Both the position numbers and the translations under genes were made by a program. From CAZOOK01 sp964581385 (GTDB taxonomy: Bacteria; Pseudomonadota; Gammaproteobacteria; Nevskiales; Nevskiaceae): a stretch of DNA of 6,425 nucleotides. The notes beneath the pieces are model-generated. The model was not told where the DNA came from, searched no databases, and saw nothing but the letters and a program-made list of their open reading frames with translations. Where the stretch lies: NCBI GenBank assembly GCA_964581385.1, contig CAZOOK010000087.1, positions 1 through 6,425 of the forward strand, written 5' to 3'. This document shows positions 1 to 4,771 of the stretch, piece after piece (positions within the stretch are counted from its first letter, which is position 1; every line of letters begins with the position of its first letter).

Positions 1-1
1 T

Positions 2-73
2 GACAAAGCGATCCGCAGCAAACCTCACGCCATGTTTTTACACAGCCTCGGCTGGGACCGCCATTGGTACTGA
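2..73 (+). CDS. Possible C-terminal tail of a gene entering from the left
   Basis: A frame open from the window edge ends at a TGA at 71-73 and encodes about 23 residues ending in HSLGWDRHWY. The residue mix (Trp, His, Gly, Asp, Arg) and mainly G/C third positions look like the end of a real protein rather than a random frame. It would be convergent with the small lipoprotein gene that follows. Too little is present to name a family, and no terminator hairpin was found in 74-142. The frame could also be chance, since a 24-codon open stretch is not unusual. Confidence 0.3.
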   Translation, partial: DKAIRSKPHAMFLHSLGWDRHWY

Positions 74-142
74 GAACAAGGAGCGCACGGTCGCCAAACG
101 AATCAGATTAGCCGCAGGCGGACGTCGCTCAACAAAACCAGG

Positions 143-541
143 TCAGGGTGCGTTCCCGTCTTTGGTGACCCAGATATTCACCAGGTTGCCATGGACGTCA
201 AAGCCCCAGTATCCGGTGACGTCGGTTTTCCCGAAGGGACTAGCGTAATACTTTCCCAGATCGGCCTTGATGGACGCGACGCCCACTTCTTCAAAGGAGC
301 TTTCGCCGGTGCGCCGCACGTAGCCGGTCTTCGCCCGGTTCATGCTGTAGTCGTGCGCCTGGAGCAACTGGACCACCGTGTCTGAACTCGTGCCGACGGG
401 AGTCTGGGTCAGCAGGGCCGCGCGGATCTGCTCCGGGTCCTTGCGCAGCGGTAGGCCGGTGCCAGTACAAGCAGCCAGCAGATTCGCGATGGCCAGGGCC
501 AATACGGCCAGTCCAGCTCTGGTTTCCGAAAGCTGCGTCAT
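143..541 (-). CDS. Small outer- or inner-membrane lipoprotein, function unknown
   Basis: Encodes 132 residues. The N terminus has one Arg (R8), a hydrophobic stretch at about 9-24 and a lipobox L22-A23-A24-C25, so signal peptidase II cleavage and lipidation at Cys25 are expected. The mature part is only ~108 residues: a helical start around residues 36-60, then a strand-rich half with aromatic and Gly residues ending near WGFDVHGNLVNIWVTKD. That layout recalls small BamE/SmpA-like lipoproteins, where helices are followed by a sheet, but this is only a resemblance in shape and no family is claimed. The ATG at 541 is supported by a GAGG Shine-Dalgarno (550-553) with an 8-nt spacer. It is divergent from the metallopeptidase gene, with 188 bp between the start codons. 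Retention at +2 (Thr26, not Asp) would favour sorting to the outer membrane. Confidence 0.8.
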   Translation of the reverse strand: MTQLSETRAGLAVLALAIANLLAACTGTGLPLRKDPEQIRAALLTQTPVGTSSDTVVQLLQAHDYSMNRAKTGYVRRTGESSFEEVGVASIKADLGKYYASPFGKTDVTGYWGFDVHGNLVNIWVTKDGNAP

Positions 542-684
542 CTCATTAACCTCGTCTTACGCAGGGCATTTCCTGAAGAGAATACGCCTGAAAGCGCCCA
601 CGTGTGACCAGGCGCAAAGGGCTGATCTCGCTGCTTGCGCCATGCGAGGCGGCCGGATGGACTGCTTTCTGTGCGTACCCTACA

Positions 685-690
685 TATACT
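685..690 (+). promoter_or_regulatory. Possible -10 element for the metallopeptidase gene
   Basis: TATACT matches the sigma-70 -10 consensus at five of six positions and lies in the only AT-rich patch of the divergent intergenic region, about 40 bp before the ATG at 730. The hexamer 17 bp upstream (CTGCTT, 662-667) is a poor -35, so this would need an activator or be weak. No good promoter was seen for the opposite, lipoprotein direction. Confidence 0.25.
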
Positions 691-729
691 TATACCGCGA
701 AGAGAATCAACGGAGGCCTTGTTACCCGA

Positions 730-1737
730 ATGCAGTTTTTCGAACGCCTCTTCCGTCCGTGGAAGTCGCGTAACTCGGCCACCGCAACTTCCATTGCCGA
801 ACCGCAATTGCCATCGCTGCTGCTGTCGTGGCGCAGCGACACGACAATGCCGATCGTCGATTGGGACACCACCCACAAGCAAGCGCCGCAGCCAACCGAC
901 ACTGAAGCTGCCAATACTTACTGGAGAGCTGCGGCGATGGTCTGGCTCGATGCCTTGCGTGAGCATCTCGGACCGTCCTACACCATCACCTGCTCCACAT
1001 CCTTCGCTATGCTGTCTTCGCTGCAAGGCCGCCAGCGGCAGTTGACGCTCGACTTCTGCGAGCGAAGCCGCCGCCGCATCCTCTCCTCGCTGGAAGGCAT
1101 CGCTTCAGCTTGGGGGCACGGTCCTCATGCATTGCTGCTGTTCGATGACTCGGACACCTATCTCGACTACATTGGCAATTACTATCCCAACAGCGGTGAG
1201 TTCAAAATTCCCGGCGGGGTGTTCCTGCGCAAAGGTTATGGCCATTTCGCGTTGATTTCATCCGACCTAAGCCGAATGGAACGTGTCATCGCGCACGAGC
1301 TGACTCACTGCCTGCTCGCGCCGCTGCCGATTCCTCTGTGGCTCAACGAAGGCACTGCGGTCAACATGGAGAAGCTGCTGGTGCCGCGCGGTATCAATCC
1401 GCGCCAGGGCATCTTCGCCGAGCGCGACCGAATAGGGAAACGCGCCGCATTCTGGAATGAAGAAACGATCCAGCAATTCTGGTCTGGCCGATCATTTTCA
1501 CGCCCGGACGAAGCGAGCGAGTTTTCCTATGAACTGGCGGAAGTGCTGACCCGTCTGATTGCCAAGGACTATGAGCAATACCGTGTCTTCATGAACAGAG
1601 CACACCGGAGCGATGCGGGCAGCGCAGCGGCGGCCGTGCTAGGCGTCACACTTGGCGAGCTCGCGGGCGCGGTTCTCGGTCGCGGCGACTGGAGGCCGGA
1701 CCCTCACCAGTGGCAAATGGGCATCCAGGTTCAGTAG
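730..1737 (+). CDS. Gluzincin-type zinc metallopeptidase-like protein (peptidase MA-like)
   Basis: Encodes 335 residues from ATG 730. GGAGG at 712-716 lies 13 nt upstream, which is long but the only ribosome site; the reading frame extends left to a GTG at 604 with no such site and unconvincing sequence. The active-site signature is H189-E190-L-T-H193 followed 13 residues on by E207 in a W-L-N-E-G block. In gluzincins the two histidines and the later glutamate bind zinc, and Glu190 would be the catalytic base. HExxH with a nearby W-L-x-E-G is typical of the peptidase MA-like superfamily. The region before it (roughly 60-185) is mixed helix and strand; after it comes a helical part with many acidic and aromatic residues. 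No signal peptide or membrane segment is visible, so the protein is probably cytoplasmic, and its substrate is unknown. It is convergent with the Sel1-like gene. Confidence 0.85.
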   Translation: MQFFERLFRPWKSRNSATATSIAEPQLPSLLLSWRSDTTMPIVDWDTTHKQAPQPTDTEAANTYWRAAAMVWLDALREHLGPSYTITCSTSFAMLSSLQGRQRQLTLDFCERSRRRILSSLEGIASAWGHGPHALLLFDDSDTYLDYIGNYYPNSGEFKIPGGVFLRKGYGHFALISSDLSRMERVIAHELTHCLLAPLPIPLWLNEGTAVNMEKLLVPRGINPRQGIFAERDRIGKRAAFWNEETIQQFWSGRSFSRPDEASEFSYELAEVLTRLIAKDYEQYRVFMNRAHRSDAGSAAAAVLGVTLGELAGAVLGRGDWRPDPHQWQMGIQVQ

Positions 1738-1791
1738 GACTTCACGCGGGATGCGCTTCGGAACCGCTTCCGCAGCCCTCCCTAAAGCCGC

Positions 1792-1833
1792 CGTCCGCGA
1801 ATGTCGCTTGGGGCTGGGATCGCGCCGCGGACG
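1792..1833. repeat. Inverted repeat between convergent genes, possible weak terminator
   Basis: CGTCCGCG at 1792-1799 and CGCGGACG at 1826-1833 are perfect 8-bp complements separated by 26 bases, followed on the plus strand by AATTTTA. As RNA this could close a GC-rich stem with a short T stretch behind the metallopeptidase gene, but the loop is large and the T run interrupted, so termination is uncertain. The right arm is part of the 1811-1840 direct repeat. Confidence 0.3.
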
Positions 1834-1840
1834 AATTTTA
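1811..1840 (-). repeat. Direct repeat, copy A (matches 4119-4146)
   Basis: This 30-base stretch aligns with 4119-4146 with 25 of 28 aligned bases identical and one 2-base gap. The best-kept core reads CCGCGGAYGAATTTTA on the plus strand. Both copies have the same orientation. Copy A begins 10 bases beyond the stop codon of the Sel1-like gene; copy B lies about 250 bp upstream of the NHL gene start. The match is far too long for chance in a window this size. What the element is remains unknown; it may be a dispersed intergenic repeat or a recombination boundary. Confidence 0.65.
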
Positions 1841-1849
1841 GATCCAGGC

Positions 1850-2557
1850 TCAGGCGCGCACGTTTGAAGCGAGTTTGGTGCCCTCGAGCACTTTGATAGG
1901 ACGCGCCTTGACCGGTATAAAAGCTTCAATACGGGAGAACGGCGTCGCTCGATCGGGACCGATTGTCTCCAAAAACCTCTTCTTCATCGCAGCGCCGGAA
2001 ATAGTATCTGTGCCTCGCCAAAGTTTGCGTCTGTCCTTTCTCGAAACTGCACGCCAACTGCGGAAGAAGTCAAGGACGTTGATCCACATGCAAAGCACCC
2101 TTGCAAATCGAGGCAATCGCCTCGCTTTGAGGTGGTTCTCAAGAACCATGGAAGGAATATGCCCAGCCTCTCGCCCTTTTCGAAGATACTTAAGTGCGAG
2201 TTTCGGCTTCTTTGCCGCAACCAAGCGAGCAACGACATAGGCGCCCATGAAGCCCGAAAGTTCGTTCGATTTGGTCAGACTTCGATGTGCCATTCTGGCA
2301 TCGGCAGCGAGCCGCCTTCCAATAACTAGTTCTTCGGCCAGACACGCTAGAAGCTCCGGGTCTTTGGAATGGATCGTCTGTGCAAGTAGTGAGTGGTAGA
2401 GGGTTGACAGACCTTGTTGCTGTGCCACCGTAGGATAGCAATGTATCAGCATTGCGGTCATTGCTGCAGAAGCTGCATCACCACCGCGAGCTTCAGCAAG
2501 GAGAGTCGCCATGAGCAGTTGAATCTCAGCGCTCGGTGGTTCTATCGCATCGGCCAT
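1850..2557 (-). CDS. Sel1/TPR-like helical-repeat protein, hypothetical
   Basis: Encodes 235 residues, strongly helical and basic toward the C terminus. Residues ~20-145 are Ala/Leu-rich helices; the stretch around 106-137, with A-L-K-Y-L-R-K-G-R-E-A-G-H-I-P-S-M, matches the A-x2-Y/W-x2-K-A-A-x2-G-x3-A/S pattern of Sel1-like repeats, and a degenerate unit may precede it at about 70-105. Residues 155-165 are hydrophobic and aromatic (C-M-W-I-N-V-L-D-F-F), then a positively charged stretch (R/K at 167-193) follows. Such repeats are generally protein-binding scaffolds. No signal peptide is present. The ATG at 2557 has no clear Shine-Dalgarno; an in-frame TAG lies a short way upstream with no other ATG between, and ATG at 2512 is the next choice, equally without one. 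It sits 46 bp behind the NHL lipoprotein gene and could be co-transcribed with it. Confidence 0.7.
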   Translation of the reverse strand: MADAIEPPSAEIQLLMATLLAEARGGDAASAAMTAMLIHCYPTVAQQQGLSTLYHSLLAQTIHSKDPELLACLAEELVIGRRLAADARMAHRSLTKSNELSGFMGAYVVARLVAAKKPKLALKYLRKGREAGHIPSMVLENHLKARRLPRFARVLCMWINVLDFFRSWRAVSRKDRRKLWRGTDTISGAAMKKRFLETIGPDRATPFSRIEAFIPVKARPIKVLEGTKLASNVRA

Positions 2558-2603
2558 GGGCGAGATACTACAAGGATGCGTTAACTAGACGCTCAGGAAC
2601 AAC

Positions 2604-3866
2604 TTAAAAGGATATTTTCAAAATCTGCGCCCCTTGTCCGCGGGTACCGGCATAGAGATTTCCATTGCCATCAGCGACCAAGGCAGTAATGAAAGAGGAA
2701 ATTCCAGGTGCTTGAAACGACGTAACGTTGCCACTGGGATCAATGCGATAAATAAGTGCGCTTCCCTGGAAACCAGCAGTGTAAATATTTCCTGTCAGAT
2801 CTACGGCGACAGGGCCGCCGCCTAGATTTGCGACGGTACTTACCATGCCATCGGGTGTAATTTTCCGGATCGCGCCGGCATCGCTGACGAAAAGGTTGCT
2901 ATTGCCATCTACTGCTACGTCTATGGGATTATTGAACGTTGCCAAATTGCCACTGCCATCAGATTCTCCGCTGGCGCCGCTGCCTGCAAATACTGACATG
3001 ACACCTGCTGAGGTGAATTTGACAATGCGGTTGTTCGTTCCATCGGCCAGATATAAGTTCTCATTGCTGTCGACCGCCAATCCGCCAAAACCGATTGAAG
3101 CGTTTGTGGACGTTTCCCAGTTCGTACTGATATTCGTGAGGGTTCCCGAAGCAGGCAATTCGAAAATTGACGCGCCCCAAGTAGCGGGAGATGTCGAAAC
3201 AAGTTGGTTGGTTGGTCCAGAACCATAAATATTTCCGGCGCTATCGATGGCAATTCCCACCCAGTCATCAGGAGAGCCGCCTGAAGACAAAGTAGTCACA
3301 ACACCGGCCTGGGTTACCTGCTTCAGAGATCCGCAATCGGAAACGATAATGTTACCGACCTGATCCAGCATTAAGTGACCACCACCCCAAAAAATGGCGG
3401 AGGCTCCTGTTCCATCACTCGGATTGGCATTCGTCGTCGCCGAACCCGCAATGGCGGTAACCGTGGCCGTTCCATTACTTGCACCCCCTGTTCCCGATTG
3501 GTCGGTAACAAGATTGTTTGGAGTCCCTGTAGCGCTTGACGGCACGCTGATAGTCGCCCCGGTTTGCGTATAGATCGTATTGGACGATCCATTTACAGTA
3601 ACGATATTACCGTTCGGAGACGAGACGGTTGTGCCTGCGGGAACAAGCACAGAGCTGTTTGCCGCCAAGGTCAACGTTGTGCCCGGGGAAACCGTAGGAG
3701 GTGTTGTCGAACCACTGCCAGTTGTTGAGTTCGCTGACGTTGAGTTGCCACCGCATCCCGGCAAAATAACTGCCACAAAAAGCGGGAGTATTAACCAACG
3801 AATGTTGCGCATAAACACAAAAATCCTATTTTTGAACTGCGTTGTATTTCTGAAATTGTCCAGCAT
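2604..3866 (-). CDS. NHL-repeat beta-propeller lipoprotein
   Basis: Encodes 420 residues from ATG 3866. A hydrophobic segment (about 24-34) precedes the lipobox L35-P36-G37-C38, so this is a lipoprotein exposed in the periplasm or outside. Residues ~40-140 form a low-complexity Ser/Thr/Gly/Asn linker. After that come six NHL-like units with the pattern hhhD-x-x-G-N-hhhxD: near 165-177, 205-217, 263-275, 317-329, 353-365 and 396-408, enough for one six-bladed propeller. NHL propellers usually bind protein or other ligands; some are enzymes, and no specific role can be read here. Two starts are possible: ATG 3866 has AAGGA 7 nt upstream; ATG 3812 has AGGA 11 nt upstream and would give a shorter signal peptide with Cys at residue 20. 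I prefer 3866 for its better ribosome site. Base composition appears lower in GC than the neighbouring genes, and the gene pair it forms with the Sel1-like gene is bounded by direct repeats. Confidence 0.87.
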   Translation of the reverse strand: MLDNFRNTTQFKNRIFVFMRNIRWLILPLFVAVILPGCGGNSTSANSTTGSGSTTPPTVSPGTTLTLAANSSVLVPAGTTVSSPNGNIVTVNGSSNTIYTQTGATISVPSSATGTPNNLVTDQSGTGGASNGTATVTAIAGSATTNANPSDGTGASAIFWGGGHLMLDQVGNIIVSDCGSLKQVTQAGVVTTLSSGGSPDDWVGIAIDSAGNIYGSGPTNQLVSTSPATWGASIFELPASGTLTNISTNWETSTNASIGFGGLAVDSNENLYLADGTNNRIVKFTSAGVMSVFAGSGASGESDGSGNLATFNNPIDVAVDGNSNLFVSDAGAIRKITPDGMVSTVANLGGGPVAVDLTGNIYTAGFQGSALIYRIDPSGNVTSFQAPGISSFITALVADGNGNLYAGTRGQGAQILKISF

Positions 3867-3869
3867 AAG

Positions 3870-3883
3870 CGTGTCCTTACACG
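3870..3883 (-). promoter_or_regulatory. Ribosome site in a small hairpin before the NHL gene
   Basis: On the minus strand the sequence is CGTGT-AAGG-ACACG: a perfect 5-bp inverted repeat whose four-base loop is the core of the AAGGA Shine-Dalgarno for the ATG at 3866. The site supports the upstream start over ATG 3812. Whether the hairpin has a regulatory effect is unknown; a 5-bp stem is marginal. Confidence 0.4.
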
Positions 3884-4003
3884 TGAATGCCCTGCCGAAA
3901 TTCGTTACTGATCTTTCAATATACGGAGAATGTGGCAGACCTACGCCACCGGCGACGAGTGGGATGAATTGACTACTGACGTTCCTTCAGAAGTGTTTCG
4001 CAT

Positions 4004-4168
4004 TCACCGGCTTCTGCGTGAGACTGCTAATTGCTTCACGGTCTGAATCCGCGGTTTGACCTGCTCGGCGCTTTCCACTTTGGCATCCCAATAGCTGCCT
4101 TTCACCACCGACGGCAATGGGCTGAGACCGCCGCGGATGAATTTTAACATCGTGCCAATTGCTGTCAT
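4004..4168 (-). pseudogene. Short vestigial reading frame carrying repeat copy B
   Basis: A minus-strand frame is open from a stop at 4268-4270 to the TGA at 4004-4006. From the ATG at 4168 it would give 54 residues, or 48 from ATG 4150, including L-K-F-I-R-G-G and a tail Y-W-D-A-K-V-E-S-A-E-Q. Neither ATG has a Shine-Dalgarno. The reading looks protein-like in its C-terminal half but is too short to place, and its start coincides with the dispersed repeat. It may be the fossil end of a gene or simply translated repeat; it is listed so the stretch is not overlooked. Confidence 0.2.
4119..4146 (-). repeat. Direct repeat, copy B (matches 1811-1840)
   Basis: Second copy of the ~30-base repeat, in the same orientation as copy A and lacking two bases (CG) of it. 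Identical runs are GGGCTG, CCGCGGA and GAATTTTA. Sequence to the right of it on the plus strand does not resemble that beside copy A beyond a few bases, so the shared unit is short. Together the copies enclose the NHL and Sel1-like genes. Confidence 0.65.
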
Positions 4169-4327
4169 TCGATCATCAAACCGGGACGACCGAAAGCAGA
4201 CATTAGATTGCCAGAGGGTGCGATGAGCGGCAGAAGAATCGCGCTGGTGGAGAGCGTGGTCGCACGATCAATGCGATTCGCAAGCTCATCGCAATTCTTC
4301 TACGCGGGCTGGCGTTATGTGGACTTC

Positions 4328-4474
4328 CCCCGGTCTAGTTGGCACTTCCGGCCTATGATGCTCGCTGGGATTCGCGATCGCTTCACGACAACAACAGACT
4401 ACGCGTTTTCTGGCTGCTTTCGCACAGACTGGATTCAGTTTGCACCCCATGATCAGTGCCAATAAGTTAGGGGC
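4328..4474. repeat. Weak inverted-repeat pair, possible small mobile-element remnant
   Basis: TTGGCACT at 4339-4346 is exactly complementary to AGTGCCAA at 4455-4462, and each is preceded on the outside by a run of C (left) or followed by a run of G (right), giving imperfect ends. C-rich ends of this kind recall IS3-type termini. The 8-bp match alone is expected by chance in a region of this size, the ~110 bp between holds no transposase, and no target duplication was found, so support is weak. Confidence 0.15.
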
Positions 4475-4484
4475 CGCTTCTTAC

Positions 4485-4525
4485 TGCGCCGTTCATGCCG
4501 AGCTTGTCGAAGCATGAACGCGCAC
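4485..4525 (+). repeat. REP-like palindromic element, copy 1
   Basis: GTTCATGC (4491-4498) and GCATGAAC (4512-4519) form a perfect stem, lengthened by flanking TGCGC/GCGCA with one bulged C, around a loop CGAGCTTGTCGAA. The loop is the conserved part shared with copy 2. From memory, the form GTTCGCCC-TGAGC-YTGTCGAAG is a very common dispersed intergenic sequence in proteobacteria; here the outer arms differ but remain complementary, which is what selection for a hairpin would leave. Confidence 0.65.
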
Positions 4526-4539
4526 ATAGCTCGGTGGTG

Positions 4540-4569
4540 TTTGCCCTTCGACAGGCTCAGGGCGAACGG
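4540..4569 (-). repeat. REP-like palindromic element, copy 2, inverted
   Basis: GCCCT (4543-4547) and AGGGC (4559-4563), extended by TTT/GAA with a G-U pair, form the stem. On the minus strand its loop GAGCCTGTCGAAG matches GAGCTTGTCGAAG of copy 1 at 12 of 13 bases. The two copies face each other about 20 bases apart, a typical paired arrangement, and could also pair with each other (4500-4512 with 4546-4558). Such pairs can act as transcription barriers or mRNA stabilisers, but here no gene ends just upstream. Confidence 0.65.
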
Positions 4570-4662
4570 AGAACTTCAAGCATAGAAGGCTTAACTAAAT
4601 GGCATTGTGGCTACGGCTGCTACTTTATTGCTGTGCCCCTGCGATTCACCAGCGTCGGTTCA

Positions 4663-4676
4663 TTGATGCAGATCAA
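4663..4676. promoter_or_regulatory. Perfect FNR/Anr-type operator upstream of the Crp-family gene
   Basis: TTGAT-GCAG-ATCAA matches the FNR-class consensus TTGAT-N4-ATCAA at all ten positions and the symmetry extends to CATTGAT/ATCAATG. Its centre (4669.5) is 102 bp before the ATG at 4772. If transcription starts near 4711, the site would be centred at about -41.5, the standard class II activating position, and the hexamer TTAACT (4698-4703) is in place for a weak -10. The start site is inferred, not seen. Confidence 0.8.
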
Positions 4677-4702
4677 TGTGGCGGGACCCGCCAGCCGTTA
4701 AC

Positions 4703-4716
4703 TTGATGCCGATCGG
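4703..4716. promoter_or_regulatory. Degenerate second FNR-type site
   Basis: TTGAT-GCCG-ATCGG keeps the left half-site exactly and three of five bases of the right half. It begins exactly 40 bp after the first site, about four helical turns, so both would face the same side of the DNA. Lying at or over the predicted start of transcription, it would be placed to repress rather than activate. It could be coincidence. Confidence 0.3.
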
Positions 4717-4729
4717 GAAGCTTTCCGAT
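4712..4729. promoter_or_regulatory. 18-bp palindrome in the leader of the Crp-family gene
   Basis: ATCGGGAAGCTTTCCGAT is symmetric about 4720/4721 at eight of nine base pairs, the exception being a G-T that would pair as G-U in RNA. It may be an operator, for instance for autoregulation, or a leader hairpin with a 7-bp stem and AGCU loop. It ends about 30 bases before the Shine-Dalgarno and overlaps the degenerate FNR-type site. Confidence 0.4.
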
Positions 4730-4759
4730 ATTTCCGGTGGCTTCGGTGTTGCGGTAAAT

Positions 4760-4764
4760 AAGGA
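4760..4764 (+). promoter_or_regulatory. Ribosome site fixing the start of the Crp-family gene
   Basis: AAGGA with a 7-nt spacer to ATG 4772. This decides against the longer in-frame start at ATG 4676, which overlaps the FNR-type operator and lacks a ribosome site. Confidence 0.75.
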
Positions 4765-4771
4765 TGATCCC

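Larger units (their letters stand above)
3867..4662. other. Long intergenic region with repeats, no convincing gene
   Basis: About 800 bp between the NHL gene start and the control region of the Crp-family gene. It contains the NHL leader hairpin, a short vestigial minus-strand frame with direct-repeat copy B, a loose inverted-repeat pair near 4339 and 4455, and an inverted pair of REP-like elements. A TATATT on the minus strand (3918-3923) could be a -10 for the NHL gene but has no recognisable -35. Plus-strand frames at 4208-4465 and 4495-4701 lack good ribosome sites or run through repeats. Confidence 0.6.

Noticed and set aside
611..641. GGCGCAA/TTGCGCC inverted repeat in the divergent promoter region
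   Set aside because: A 7-bp match with 17-base spacing is expected about once by chance in a region of this size and it has no supporting context.
604..729. Upstream extension of the metallopeptidase frame to a GTG at 604
   Set aside because: No ribosome site at 604, the added residues look like translated intergenic DNA, and the -10-like TATACT and GGAGG both lie inside this stretch.
538..1026. 162-codon minus-strand frame opposite the metallopeptidase gene
   Set aside because: Arg/Ser-rich shadow of the real gene and of the divergent promoter region, with no domain features.
2845..3228. 127-codon plus-strand frame opposite the NHL gene
   Set aside because: Its periodicity is that of the NHL repeats read from the other strand; it has no independent start signal.
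4208..4465. 85-codon plus-strand frame in the intergenic region
   Set aside because: Weak ribosome site at its internal ATG (4223), no recognisable composition or motif, and it covers repeat-like sequence.
4495..4701. 68-codon plus-strand frame
   Set aside because: It runs through both REP-like elements and the FNR-type operator, so it is translated regulatory and repeat DNA.
4676..4771. Longer start (ATG 4676) for the Crp-family gene
   Set aside because: The ATG overlaps the FNR-type operator, lies upstream of the predicted transcription start and has no ribosome site; ATG 4772 has AAGGA at ideal spacing and begins a normal family length.
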